A DNA stretch of 64,000 nt from Sycon ciliatum. Lineage: Eukaryota; Porifera; Calcarea; Leucosolenida; Sycettidae. A program made the position numbers and the translations under genes. Every line of letters begins with the position of its first letter. Position 1 is the first letter of the stretch. Shown here piece by piece: positions 10,314 through 20,689 of the stretch. The stretch covers positions 14,200,100 to 14,264,099 of the forward strand of contig NC_088654.1 of the NCBI RefSeq assembly GCF_964019385.1. The letters are read 5' to 3'. The notes under the pieces were generated by a model, which made no database searches, had not been told where the DNA came from, and worked only from the letters and a program-made list of their open reading frames with translations.

Positions 10314-10595
10314 CAAGAGTACATAACCGCCCAGAGTGTGCAACGCCTGATCCAGTTCTGCATAGGGTCTTGGTCGAGCGGAATCGGATCTTTGCGTCAT
10401 AATACCGTACACATCTGAGGGGAACCCGGGGAGTCGCGGGTACTCTTGGATCAAAAACAATGGTGCCCTGCCTCGAGACCGGCCTTGCGCTGGTGTGAAG
10501 TGTACGCATGACATCAGAAGATCCGATTCCGCTCGACCAAGACCCTACACAGAGTTGGATCGGCGTTGCACACTCTGGGGGGTTATGTACTCTTG
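10314..10595. mobile_element. 282-bp fold-back element with TIRs of about 78 bp, hAT-like target duplication
   Basis: Nearly the whole element is an inverted repeat. Ends read CAAGAGTACATAACC, and the arms share CCCAGAGTGTGCAACGCC and GGTCTTGGTCGAGCGGAAT. TTGGTAC flanks it on both sides (10307-10313, 10596-10602). The other R copies at about 21058 and 54572 have a single TTGGTAC and no insert. A 7-8 bp duplication with CA-initial ends fits a non-autonomous hAT element. Confidence 0.85.
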
Positions 10596-10772
10596 TTGGT
10601 ACGTTACAAGTAAGGCACTGGTCAGTGGCATACTATCGTTGGCAGTTCCCAATCTGGAGGGAAAGGTTCAAGTACCAATTGACCGAGTTTGAAAAATAAA
10701 TTCGCATATCAGGGGAAATCTCTATTGTGGAGAGGTTCAGTAACTTGTTTGTTTCATACGAAACAAGCCAAT

Positions 10773-13700
10773 CAGTCCTTTCCCAAACGACCAATCCCGA
10801 TATAACAGATTTCGAGGGTTTTTTTGCCGGGAAACGTTCTCAAGCTTGAGAAATTTCGAATTTGTCTAGTTTTGGGGTATGTATGAAATAGGGTTATCGG
10901 CCTGGTCGAGCAGTGAAGGCTTCTTCCACATCCCTTGAATTATTTCATATGAAAGGTTATCAGTTTGGCAATGCCCTGCCGCCAGGAGAATGCAAACAAC
11001 GCGATAGAATGCGTCCCGGGTGGTAGGGATCATTTTTCTAAGTACTAGAAAATAGCCGACATCGATACGAAAGTCGGCCTCAAAGTCGACATGGACGTCT
11101 TGAACAGGTGAGATCTTTCAATATATCAATGGAGAACACCCTAAAGAATAGATGTATAGTGTTTCTAAGCTTCTAACCCTTGTGTGCTCAAGTGAAAATT
11201 GAACATATTTGGACGTGAATATATCACCACACAAAACCTGATACTGTAGTACATTTATCATTCAATGGCTGTCACAGTATACAACCACCATACAAACACG
11301 AGCAGGAGAATGAATGGACAGGAGAAGAGTTGGTTACCCATTGCTGTTCAACAAAGAGAAGCACATACTAAAAGTTGAATTGGATTAAAAGTATTTACAA
11401 TTCACAATTACATGTATCACTTTCTGCGATGTAACACTTGCGGCGAGGAAATGCCTGTCGCGCACTGTCGCAAGCAGTTGTAGGGCCACTGTCCCAGAAG
11501 TTGGCAAAAGCATAACTCTTGCGAAGCGCGTTGTACACAAATGGAGTGCAGTTCACTAGGCTGGGTGCACGTGAGGGTACTACGCACTGCACTTAGATGC
11601 CGCAGACACAAAACAGATTGTGAATCGTCTGTCGCGATTGCAGCTCATCGCAGGTGTTGCATGTTGCGCATTGTGGAAAGCAGTTCATGTATTGGGAATT
11701 GAGCTTCAGTAATAACAGAAAGAGGATCCCAGAGGATGACCGACACCGCTGACAAACACTCTTCTACGCAAAGTTTTGATGACGATGCTTGATTGAGACG
11801 TTAACCTGCAATGGAAAATAAACAGCAGATGATACTGATTATATATTAGGTACGGATTATACCATGAGTATGAGGGGTATACGGCGAATATTTTCGAGAG
11901 TGTGTTAGGACGAGGGACAATTGGGGGATTCGGTATACACAGAGTGCGAATGGTATAATCCATTTGCATGGTACTTTCCTAAATACAGAGCGTGACCAAC
12001 ACGAAAGCTTAGCTCACATTCGAAGGGGCGCAACGGGACGCGACGTAAGGATTGACGGGAACCGACGGAACGGTTATGACGCCGACAGACAGCGTCCAAT
12101 GTGAACACCAGGAACAGGAACGCAAGCGTTCTACCCTACAGATTGGGAAGCGAGGGGAAGAGTTGGATCAGTTCAACTTTTCAGACCGTAGACGGGGACG
12201 CAAGCGTACAAAACAACTGCATTCGAGTGTGAACAGGGGATGTGTCGTGCGCTGACCCCTCCCGATGCGCACAACAGCACACTTAGGTATTTTAACATTT
12301 CGAACACGGTCAACACTACGCTTCCCATGATAACTCGCCGAATGGCTAGCACAACTGATTCAAATTTTAGGAAGATGAGATTTCGTGTCCCTTCTCGAAA
12401 ATTGCAATAGCTGCCACATGTCATGTCATACTACATGTTGTGTCTTACGAATCGTACAAGATTTTACAGCTCACCCCGGCCGTCCCAACAGGCCCTTACG
12501 TCCCATACCGTCAGCGTTACGTCGAATGTGAACTAGGCTTAAAGTTTCCTTATTCTCGAAGTGACCCATGTGAACTGAGCGGGATATATCGCTGAATATA
12601 TCCCGCTTAGAACGGCCGCTGATTGGCAAATGGTGTTATATTTGAGACGAGTTCTATATCACTCAACTTCATATCACAAATGCTGGCGCACTTACATGAG
12701 GAAGGAACTGATCCATACACCTGCACACATCAAATACTCTGCCAACAGCCAGTCAGCGATGATTACTATACAGTGCAGCAACCCTGGACAGCAAGAAAGA
12801 ATGTACTCACCAGAGAGCCTGAAAATGAAGTTATACTCTGATGAACGATTCGCATATAAGAATATTGGTGGCCAAAGGCAAAGTGAGAACAAGTCTAGAT
12901 CACTCAATTAGACAGAACAATCTTGAGTGTACACTTACACGAGAAAAGGACGAATCCATAGGCGTGCATACAATGCATACATGGCATGTTGAATACGCCG
13001 CCAGCATCAAGGCGGTGGGAACTACAACTGCATGCATACAGTGCAGCAGCCCTAGGCAACATCTCACTAAATGTAGAAGATATGGCGGGCAGATGATTAC
13101 GGTTATAGAACAGATGTCATTTTATGGTGCATGCCATTACAAGAACCAGCATGTTTTATGGAGCGGGTGGTACCAATACGGCGAAATGTCTACGGATTCA
13201 AGATAAATCACAACAGACTTAAGCAAGAACATGGTAAGACTGAGCAATGGACTGGCACATTCAAGACTGATTCATACTTCATTTCATGAACGCAATGCGC
13301 ACAGGCGAAGGTCGCGCGATGGACCAAACAAGTAACTCAACTCAAGATCAAGTCAACTTTCTCGCCGCAAACGGCCGTTGTGACGTGTTTCCCTTACGCA
13401 AAGTGAAGTGTGAATGAGGCTTTACTCTACATATCCAAAACTGTAAACCAGTGAAGACTACAGCTTAGAAGACGGTATTATAATGTTGTGCATTGTACTT
13501 GCCAAATGTGTGTGATACTCTATGTAACATACATGTAGATAGGGCCAAGCAAGCACAGCAAGTTCTGAATTTTAGGTATTTGGAGCTCGTGAACAGATCA
13601 GATTTGTCTTGTAAGTGATAGGTATTGCTTGCCTCTATATGTTGCCGCCTTCCTGCTGGCCGAAAACGCTGCGTGCTCTGGTGATAATTCGGCTTGAAAT

Positions 13701-14010
13701 TAGGTGCATAAAAATGCCAATTTCAGCTTCGTTCACAACATTTTCGATATACGTCTCCTCTACGAAACTTCACTAAAAATATATCCGCCGAAAGAGCGTC
13801 CCGTCAAGAATACGTGGTGTGAAATAAAACGAGGTGGTGCAAAGTAAAACGACGTAGGCCAGGTAAAACGGCTTCCATCTCTCAGAACCAATTTAGGACA
13901 GTTCTCAAATTTGAGAACATTTTTTCGCTTTCGCGGCAAAAACAGTCAAGAATCTGTTATATCGGGATTAGTGGGAGAGGTCTTTTTTTTGCGCGTCTGG
14001 GGAAGGACTG
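10773..14010. mobile_element. 3.2-kb non-autonomous TIR element, AAT target duplication
   Basis: Ends read CAGTCCTTTCCC and (inverted) CAGTCCTTCCCC, and further inside both arms share AATCCCGATATAACAGATT and TTTTTGCCG. AAT flanks it at 10770-10772 and 14011-14013. The other R copies (about 21305 and 54823) read straight through with one AAT. I see no transposase: the longest frames are about 120 codons and unrecognisable. A 3-bp duplication is compatible with several superfamilies, so I leave it unassigned. A nested MITE lies at about 12004-12541, and a perfect-looking hairpin GCGGGATATAT...ATATATCCCGC at 12579-12607. Confidence 0.75.
12004..12541. mobile_element. Nested MITE, ends with TCACATTCGA
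   Basis: Inverted ends AAGCTTAGCTCACATTCGA and AAGCCTAGTTCACATTCGA bound GC-richer DNA with ACGTAAGG near both ends. It sits inside the 3.2-kb element. The exact boundaries and target duplication are uncertain. Confidence 0.45.
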
Positions 14011-15090
14011 AATGGGTGCAGTCCCGTCTCGTGAAAATCTCGTTTGCGCGGGCCAAGTGCAGGTACGCCATGACCCGATCTCACGAAATTTCCTACGACA
14101 GTTCATTTCGCGTTCCCTGCAAGTTTCGCGTCCAAAGGTGCGACGTTTCGCACTTCATGATGTAGAGCGAAAGTTTGTACGCATTTTCGTTTTGCAGAAT
14201 CTCTCTAGTGACTCAATTGTTTCATACGAGACGAGTCAATGAGTCTGTGTGGCTTAGAATCTTTCGCTGTAGAAGAAATCTATTCGTATGTCTATTGGAG
14301 AAATAATTGTATTCACTGGTTATAAAATAGGTTAAGACAAACTCACAGAATAAATACCATCGGTCCCTTGGTGTTCGTCCTAAAGAGGTTCGACTGGATA
14401 TCATTCATACTCACCAAAAGATATGTAAGATTTTATCATTGTGGAGTGCCTTTTTTATCTCTCAGTACCTCCAACCATAGCCTTGCCCCTTTTCTCCTCA
14501 GGATCAGTGTAGTTGTTGGAACGAGGTTTTGGACTCAGCAATGTATTCGTTTACATTTTAATACATGTTTATTGTTCCTCCTTTGCTGTGTTGTTTTAGA
14601 CAATCGTGGACTAACAGTTTGAAGTCATTGAACTACTTCCAAAAGTTGTATCGACATCAACAGGATTACGATTTCAGTTTCAATATGATGCTGGATGACC
14701 TTATCACGATAACCCATGACTATAAACCATTATAAACACAGAATCAACAAAAACATCTGCGACACGCACCTGGCGCATGGCTACATTTCTCAAATAAATC
14801 TGATTGAGGGTGGAGAAATCTGAAATATCTGAAAGGCAAGACAATTTTATGACAGAGTCATGAAATTCTGCAACAGCAACATGCACAGAATGACCTCCGT
14901 ATAAAAAAAGTATCACCACCACTGCTCACATGTTTCCCCGCAGAAGAACATGCATTATGCTAGTGCCATTTTCTGCAAGAAAAGGCTTGCACATCAATGC
15001 GTATAATATGGTATTGATATGATGTGAAGGCCATCATTTACATATTGATATAGGGAATTCCATTGATTGGTGACAGAAAAAACAAAAGAA

Positions 15091-15488
15091 ATTATAGCAA
15101 TAAAAACGGCTTTATGGCAGTTTTCTAAAAAAGGTTATTGTGTTCTAGTCCATGGACCCCGTCTAAAAAGTAAGAAATTAACGAAATGTGATAGCTGAAA
15201 ATTAACATTTCACACAAAACCTCACAATAATCACAACACTTGAAATGCTGCTTTCAACACTAAACTTGTACTGCACCAACAATTGGCAACATGCATGCAT
15301 AGGAAAGAGGATCACGAGGGGAAAAGGTCTTCTGCATGTAGCTTTTCATTCTGTGTGTGATTATTGTGAGGTTTTGTGTGAAATTTTTCATATTTCGTTA
15401 ATTTCTTACTTTTTAGACGGGGTCCATGGACTAGAACACAATAACCTTTTTTAGAAAACTGCCATAAAGCAGTTTTTATTGCTATAAT
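15091..15488. repeat. Fold-back (long inverted repeat), right end of R copy 0
   Basis: Two arms of about 150 bp starting ATTATAGCAATAAAAAC and carrying GTCCATGGACCCCGTC and CACAAAACCTCACAATAA are inverted around a loop of about 100 bp. The same fold-back closes the other two R copies (22447-24177 interrupted, 58022-58483). Confidence 0.8.
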
Positions 15489-15494
15489 ATGTAT

Positions 15495-16780
15495 TGTGTT
15501 GTCATGATGAACTTTAGCGGTTTGTCAGTAATTATAATTGTTTCGTCTGCATATTCCTGAAAATGGTCCCGTAATGTTTTTTTACCGACACCAACCGCGC
15601 AAGGTTGATCTGTTTGATGACCGCCAAAAAACTAATCAATGTCTGTTTCTTGGATAACATGTGGGTGTCCATGGTGTTTGCATCCTATTAACGGGTACAT
15701 TGTAAGAATAGTTATCAAAGTGACTCGCCGCAAGCGAGATTGTTGACCAGCAGTGTATGGTGTCACGGATGTTAAGATGGGACATTTACACAACCATACG
15801 GTCACGCAATTTGTGTGTTGCCTTGCTATTTTAGCAGATACGTGGAAGATACTGCGATGCGCGACCCCGGATTAATTGTCCATCATCTCCACCACCTTTC
15901 AGTTATGACGGAACATCAGATCGAACCTAAGCGGCGCGCGCGAAGAGCATTGCAGTGTTCACACCGACTTCCTCATCAGCATTATTAGTAGGACCAATTT
16001 TTCCTTATAATCTGTTTTGGGCATATTGTGTGTCACAATGCGTGTCATCGTGTGTGGAAACGTACACTTTATCAGCCAAGCAATTTGACACAAACAGTTT
16101 CCACCTTCAGTACGAAATAACGCACCTTCTCAGGAAATACAAACATGGCGTTGCATTTGAATTGCGCTGAAATTTATTTTCTCTGGTACTCGGTCAATAA
16201 AAGATGTTCAAGACGGAACCTTTCGCGCGAATTTTCCCTTAATGGCACGAAATACGAAATTTCACGAGAATACTCAAAACGTTGAAAGCAGTAGTTGAAC
16301 AAAGCTCGAAATAAACTCCTACAGAAAGTCTCCTTCATCGGGGACAGGTGATGAATCACCCATATGAAATGGTTTGCTCTTCATCAGTGCCGTAGATCAA
16401 CACGTTGCTTTGTCTGCTAGTGCAAGGTTTCTGCTATGAGCCGACAAAGTGAAAACAAAACTCAATTGTCGCGAGACCATTCGCCCAAATTTCCCCAGCC
16501 CATACGCGAACATCCTTGCGCAGTTTCGCTATCCAAAACATTATCTAATATTGCACGTATATATGTAAGAAGAGGTGGGTGGTATACGTGTAAGGCACTG
16601 AAATTTTCGCCAATCTGATAAGACGACAACTTTCACCCATTTAAGTAGGTCGATTTCAACGACAGTTTCAAATCGTTCATTCGAGAAGCGTAATATTTTC
16701 TTGGTGAAATCTCTTTGATATACAGTTGAACATCAGTTCAGACTATTTTTTAAAGGGATTTTATTTTGTTCGTTAGTAAG
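15495..16780 (+). other. B-type 3' flank continuing into A-type 5' flank of C1
   Basis: No gene is seen. The left part matches 38366 onward downstream of B2. The right part (about 16050-16780) matches the DNA upstream of A2 (38740-39214) far better than that upstream of C2, up to the start codon. This is the key sign that C1 has an A-type promoter. Confidence 0.7.
16675..16780 (+). promoter_or_regulatory. Conserved proximal upstream block of the TRIM-like family (C1 copy)
   Basis: About 105 bp before the ATG are conserved in all five complete loci: TTCTTGGTG, then TGAACA, CAG and GACTA, then GATTTGGTTTTGTTCGTT, and always AAG before ATG. The pyrimidine-rich tract followed by AG would also pass as a 3' splice site, so the block may be a core promoter plus leader or the end of a leader intron. 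Its conservation supports the ATG chosen. Confidence 0.4.
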
Positions 16781-18772
16781 ATGCGGCCACCATGTGTATC
16801 CTGCAAAAATGGAGCAGAGAAAGCAGGAAAACTTCTCAGGTGTCTTCACAAGATCTGCTTAGACTGTCTTCCGCACAGTATTCAGCAAGATGGAAGGATA
16901 CGCTGTTCCAAATGTCGACGTACTACGCCATGTCCACCACCCGGTCGCAACTACCAACAGGTGTTGGTTGACGACTCCATGTTCCTCACTGTCCCAGATA
17001 GTCATGATGGAACCACGAAGGCGAAAGTTGAAGACGATAATGAGCAAATCGTTGCTGATGAAAGCATGGATTCTCCTAACATCCCACAAGAATCAAAGAG
17101 CTCTCACCTAGTCCATTCTGCCGTGGTGGATGCTCAAGGTTTCCAGATACCTCATCCCGGGCGAGTGCATTTTTGCCCTTACCATATGAAGATGAAGTTG
17201 CAGTATTACTGCACCCTATGTCGGGAGGTTTTGTGTGAAACGTGTAAGGAACAAGATGAGCACGCGTCACATATCGATCATATCAATGATGGCGCTGAAG
17301 CAGCCGGAACTTTAAGACACAGACTTACGGAGCGCCTGAGCAACATGATCCCTGATGACAACGAAAAGGAAGTGAACGAAAGCCTGGATTACGCCGGCAA
17401 TCTTCTCACAGCATTTGAGTGTGACTCTGCAAGTCAAGTGTCCAGTATCAAGACAATGATACATGAGCAGTGCCAGGATCTACTTCTCAGAGTGAAGAAG
17501 CGAAAAGAGGAGCTGATTGGCGAGGGTGAAATACGGAAGAAGGAGTTTATCGAACTCGTAGACCATTACCGGGAGACGAACAATGTGACAGGTACTCTTC
17601 AGCACATACGTGATGCACGCAGATATGCTCTAAGAAAGGAAGACCTCATTCAAATGAGTCCAAAGTTGATTCAATGTCTTACAGAAGCGTACCATGGCAT
17701 TATGGCCAAAGGAAGTTCGCAAATGCTTGGAATGATATTAACGTGCAAGCAGTCTTCCAAATTGGAAGGACACTTCGGTGCCATGGGTAAAGTCGTGGAT
17801 AACACTGCCATCGACTTGTCGAGTTGTTCCTTTCCTCAAAAGATGTATTTGGCGTTTGCAGGGGATCGTTTGAACCTTACAGCTCCAGTGAGAAATAGTC
17901 GAAGTCAACCGTTGTCTGATACCGCTTTGAAAGTCTCCAGCATTCAAATCTGGGCCACTAGAATTGAAGGTGGGTTTTCTCCGGCAGCTCCAGTGCTAGT
18001 GCCGATATCAGGTTATAGCAAAGGGGAAGTGCATGCCCATGTCCATCTTAACTATAGTCAACCGACTGCTTTTCTCTTAGAACTATTACTGGATACTCCT
18101 AGTCGTTTACCAGGCTTTCAAAACGGTTCATTGGCCAGGAATATGGACATGTATTTCCCTTTAAAAACTTGGTTGTTCGTGTTCAGATCCAGGGCGAGCT
18201 TCCTTTCCGCACATTTCCTTTATCCCAGAGAATCCGTAAAAAGTGGGTTGATCATATGCAAATTCTCGCAGGCTTTCCCGGGCGTGGACATACGCCAAGT
18301 AAAGGATGGAGTTGCTACGGCACGCGCCACTGAACCAGTTCAAGACCGAGACTTTGGAGTAACATTCATTGTTTTACAATGCACATCCGGGAAGCTAGAC
18401 ATCGGATTTACTTGGGACTGTGCAGAGACTAGCCACGCGTCTTCCGCTAATTCGAACTCCTCGTCTTGTCCTATTTGCGATGTAGTGACTGGAGACCTCA
18501 TACACATAACACGCTGTCCCTACAAGCAGGATAAGTATAACATTGACCACTACTTTATTTGCTCTGGATTGTTGAAGAACCACCATGATGTACGAATAGG
18601 TCCAAATATAAAGCCAACATTAATGGTGCGAATGTTCGGCTGTGGTACGTTCATGAAGGTTTATGAACACAATAAAGAACAACGGAATATATTTATGCAA
18701 GATATGAAAAGATTTGTGGACGCCCAGTCACAGCGTGTGGAGAATAGAACACATAAATATAGCGTAGGATGA
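16781..18772 (+). CDS. C1: RING/B-box (TRIM-like) protein, A/C hybrid
   Basis: Intact 663-codon single-exon ORF, started at the MRPPCV methionine shared by all paralogues. Residues 5-45 form a C3HC4 RING (C5, C8, C21, H23, C26, C29, C42, C45). Residues 132-164 form a B-box type 2 (C132, H135, C144, C147, C152, C155, H161, H164). Charged helical segments follow (about 175-330), then a filamin-like Ig stretch (about 350-435: AGDRLNLTAPVRN to HLNYSQPTAFLLEL) and an unrecognised C-terminal domain (about 440-645, DGVATARATEPVQDRDFGV, LDIGFTWDCAE). The RING predicts E3 ubiquitin ligase activity, with the C-terminal part presumably binding the target. Codons 1 to about 210 and the 5' flank are A-type, while the rest is nearly identical to C2, so the gene is a recombinant. 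No intron is needed. Confidence 0.85.
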   Translation: MRPPCVSCKNGAEKAGKLLRCLHKICLDCLPHSIQQDGRIRCSKCRRTTPCPPPGRNYQQVLVDDSMFLTVPDSHDGTTKAKVEDDNEQIVADESMDSPNIPQESKSSHLVHSAVVDAQGFQIPHPGRVHFCPYHMKMKLQYYCTLCREVLCETCKEQDEHASHIDHINDGAEAAGTLRHRLTERLSNMIPDDNEKEVNESLDYAGNLLTAFECDSASQVSSIKTMIHEQCQDLLLRVKKRKEELIGEGEIRKKEFIELVDHYRETNNVTGTLQHIRDARRYALRKEDLIQMSPKLIQCLTEAYHGIMAKGSSQMLGMILTCKQSSKLEGHFGAMGKVVDNTAIDLSSCSFPQKMYLAFAGDRLNLTAPVRNSRSQPLSDTALKVSSIQIWATRIEGGFSPAAPVLVPISGYSKGEVHAHVHLNYSQPTAFLLELLLDTPSRLPGFQNGSLARNMDMYFPLKTWLFVFRSRASFLSAHFLYPRESVKSGLIICKFSQAFPGVDIRQVKDGVATARATEPVQDRDFGVTFIVLQCTSGKLDIGFTWDCAETSHASSANSNSSSCPICDVVTGDLIHITRCPYKQDKYNIDHYFICSGLLKNHHDVRIGPNIKPTLMVRMFGCGTFMKVYEHNKEQRNIFMQDMKRFVDAQSQRVENRTHKYSVG

Positions 18773-19567
18773 TAACCCTACTCATCGATCCTGTTCTTTT
18801 CTTTCTGAACACGTCATACTGAACTACTCCTTGCAGCTCAGCTATGAAGCTGCCTTATTGGCCATGGTCTATCGTGGCATTAAAGAAACGAGACTTTGTT
18901 TTGTCTTGTCTTGATGAACATTTGCGTTTTGTTTATGTTTGTTTTTCTGATTGTATTGTAATTCGCTCAAATGGTGCCCTTTGTTTCATGCAAACTGACA
19001 ACAAAAATAAAAAATGATTTGGTTGATGTCCGACCAAACTAACCAATGACTGTTCTTTAGATAACTAATGTGGGTATCGATGGTGTTTGTTTGCCTTTCA
19101 TGTGTCAATCGAAAAAAACGTGTTCAGATTCACACGCAGCCAACGGTATTGCTGACCTGCACACAGAGAGGATATGCAGGTTATGATAGCACATTTACAA
19201 AACAGCACGACAAGCAATTTGTGTGTTTTCTTCCACCTTTAACACACCAGGATACATGGAAGATTTTGTAATGGACGAGCTAGGATATATTTAACCACTA
19301 TCACCACCAAACGCGTTACTATAAGACATGATGACTTCTCGAGTTGTTGGTCTCCATTGCAAATTTGAAGCTTGGTGTTGGCTTAATGATGGGTGCGAAA
19401 TTCTTTTCTCATATTATTGCACCAGCACGGTTGTACTTAAGCTCAGCAATGGAGCCAGCACTGCACACAACGGTGACATCTTGCTATCAGCGCCCTTCAC
19501 GCAAGCACCAGAGGTTAGAAGGGGTCCAGTGGACTAGAATACAAAGCCGTCAACGTGGGCCGTTTTT
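18773..19567 (+). other. C1 3' flank with AATAAA
   Basis: Non-coding. An AATAAA at 19006-19011, about 235 bp after the stop, is a plausible poly-A signal, and the C2 flank has the same one at 52501-52506. The rest matches 52243-53074. Confidence 0.5.
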
Positions 19568-20293
19568 ATTTAGAAAAGCGATCCTGTCAGCTTTTCTATT
19601 ATTGTGTTCACACGGCAGAAAAAACGACATCGCTATGCTACGTAAGTTTCTACGTAAGGTGCTCGGTATTTCACTTAGGCTACGTAAGTTTCTACGTAAG
19701 GTGCTCGGTATTTGATCTACAAGTGGTAGCCGTGTGCTGTGCACGTGCACGGCAGACATTGTGTTGCAGTCCGTTTTCGGATGTGCATGCGCGAGGAACT
19801 TCCTTCTTTGGAACTGCTTCTTGCATGAGCTGTTTCGGATATTTCGTGTCCTGGCTTATTTCGCTTCGGCTCTGCGGAGACCTCCTTTCACGGAATATCC
19901 CCCAATGACAGGTGAGTTGACCAGTTCCCTTTGATTCATTTGCTTGTGTTGACTCTTTCATTTACGAAAAGTGTGCTGATTTAAGGTGGAACTATGGATT
20001 ACAATAGTAATTCAAACAGTAGTTTGGAGGCGGTGGAAAAACAGTTTCGTAGTCAATATCCGCATGCAACGACGCAAATCCACACAATTCAGTAGACACT
20101 TCCTTTCTTTCAAACGTTTTCTTTCCTTTCTCTTCAGGATAGTACAGGGAATGTTGGAAATTTGGAAAACCACATAACTATATAGAAAAATAGAGAAAAA
20201 GTCAACACTTCAACATAGGCGATAAAATGACTAAAGTGTTAAAAAAAACTCGAAAACAAAAGCAGCAAGTTGTAGACAAACACGTTGAACACA

Positions 20294-20689
20294 TCAAGAA
20301 GCACTTGTCACACTTTCACGAGGTGTGACACCAAACAACTGCAACGCAAACACATTCTCCTTCTGTACACATAGTGCTGGATCTAGTTTACGAATAAACA
20401 GAGCTTCTAACACAGCAAGATGGAACTTAGACTTTCCACGAGTTAAAACCGAAAAGAAATCATCACTAAACAACTTACGACAATTAGCACTTCCCGACAA
20501 ATGACGCTTGATGGACGATGTCCGATCATTTAGCTCTGTCACCTTCGACGTTTGCCGTTGTTCTTTTCCGTTGGGCTTGTTGACACCTCCAACGTCCTTT
20601 GAATTCATGGTCGTTTTCGTTTGACTCCTCGGTCTTCCTCGTTTCCTCTTGTTGATCGTTGTTGTCACTTCCAGTACCGACGTATTCAA
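20294..20689 (-). pseudogene. GIY-YIG-like C-terminal fragment, Penelope-type retroelement
   Basis: The minus-strand ORF of 131 codons ends in KFHLAVLEALFIRKLDP followed by a CVQKEN and LQLFGV segment. The IKRHLSGSANC / EALxIRKLxPxLxxQ pattern is what I know from the tail of GIY-YIG endonuclease domains attached to reverse transcriptases of Penelope-like and related elements. The GIY and YIG residues and the RT are missing. Second copy at 53806-54120, and shorter relatives at about 56820-56920 and 57265-57365. It is bounded by a 12-bp direct repeat, so it probably arrived as one insertion. The family call is inferred from a short motif. Confidence 0.45.

Larger units (their letters stand above)
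9546..15494. mobile_element. Element R, copy 0 (about 2.4 kb core with nested insertions)
   Basis: A segment also present at 19568-24177 and 53075-58483 interrupts B-type flanking DNA here. The B2 and B3 loci (about 38358 and 63722) lack it and run directly across, so it behaves as an insertion. The left end (GAAAAGCGATCCTGTCAGC) and the right end share TTATTGTGTTC and TTTTCTA in inverted orientation, a diverged TIR. Within it are two direct repeats containing TACGTAAG pairs (9617-9692) and an internal inverted copy of the left end (about 10015-10045). This copy lacks the GIY-YIG-like insert seen in the other two but carries a 282-bp and a 3.2-kb TIR element. No autonomous protein is visible. 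Confidence 0.55.

Noticed and set aside
9546..15494. Element R as a Helitron
   Set aside because: No TC start or CTRR end and no clean insertion between A and T; inverted ends are visible instead.
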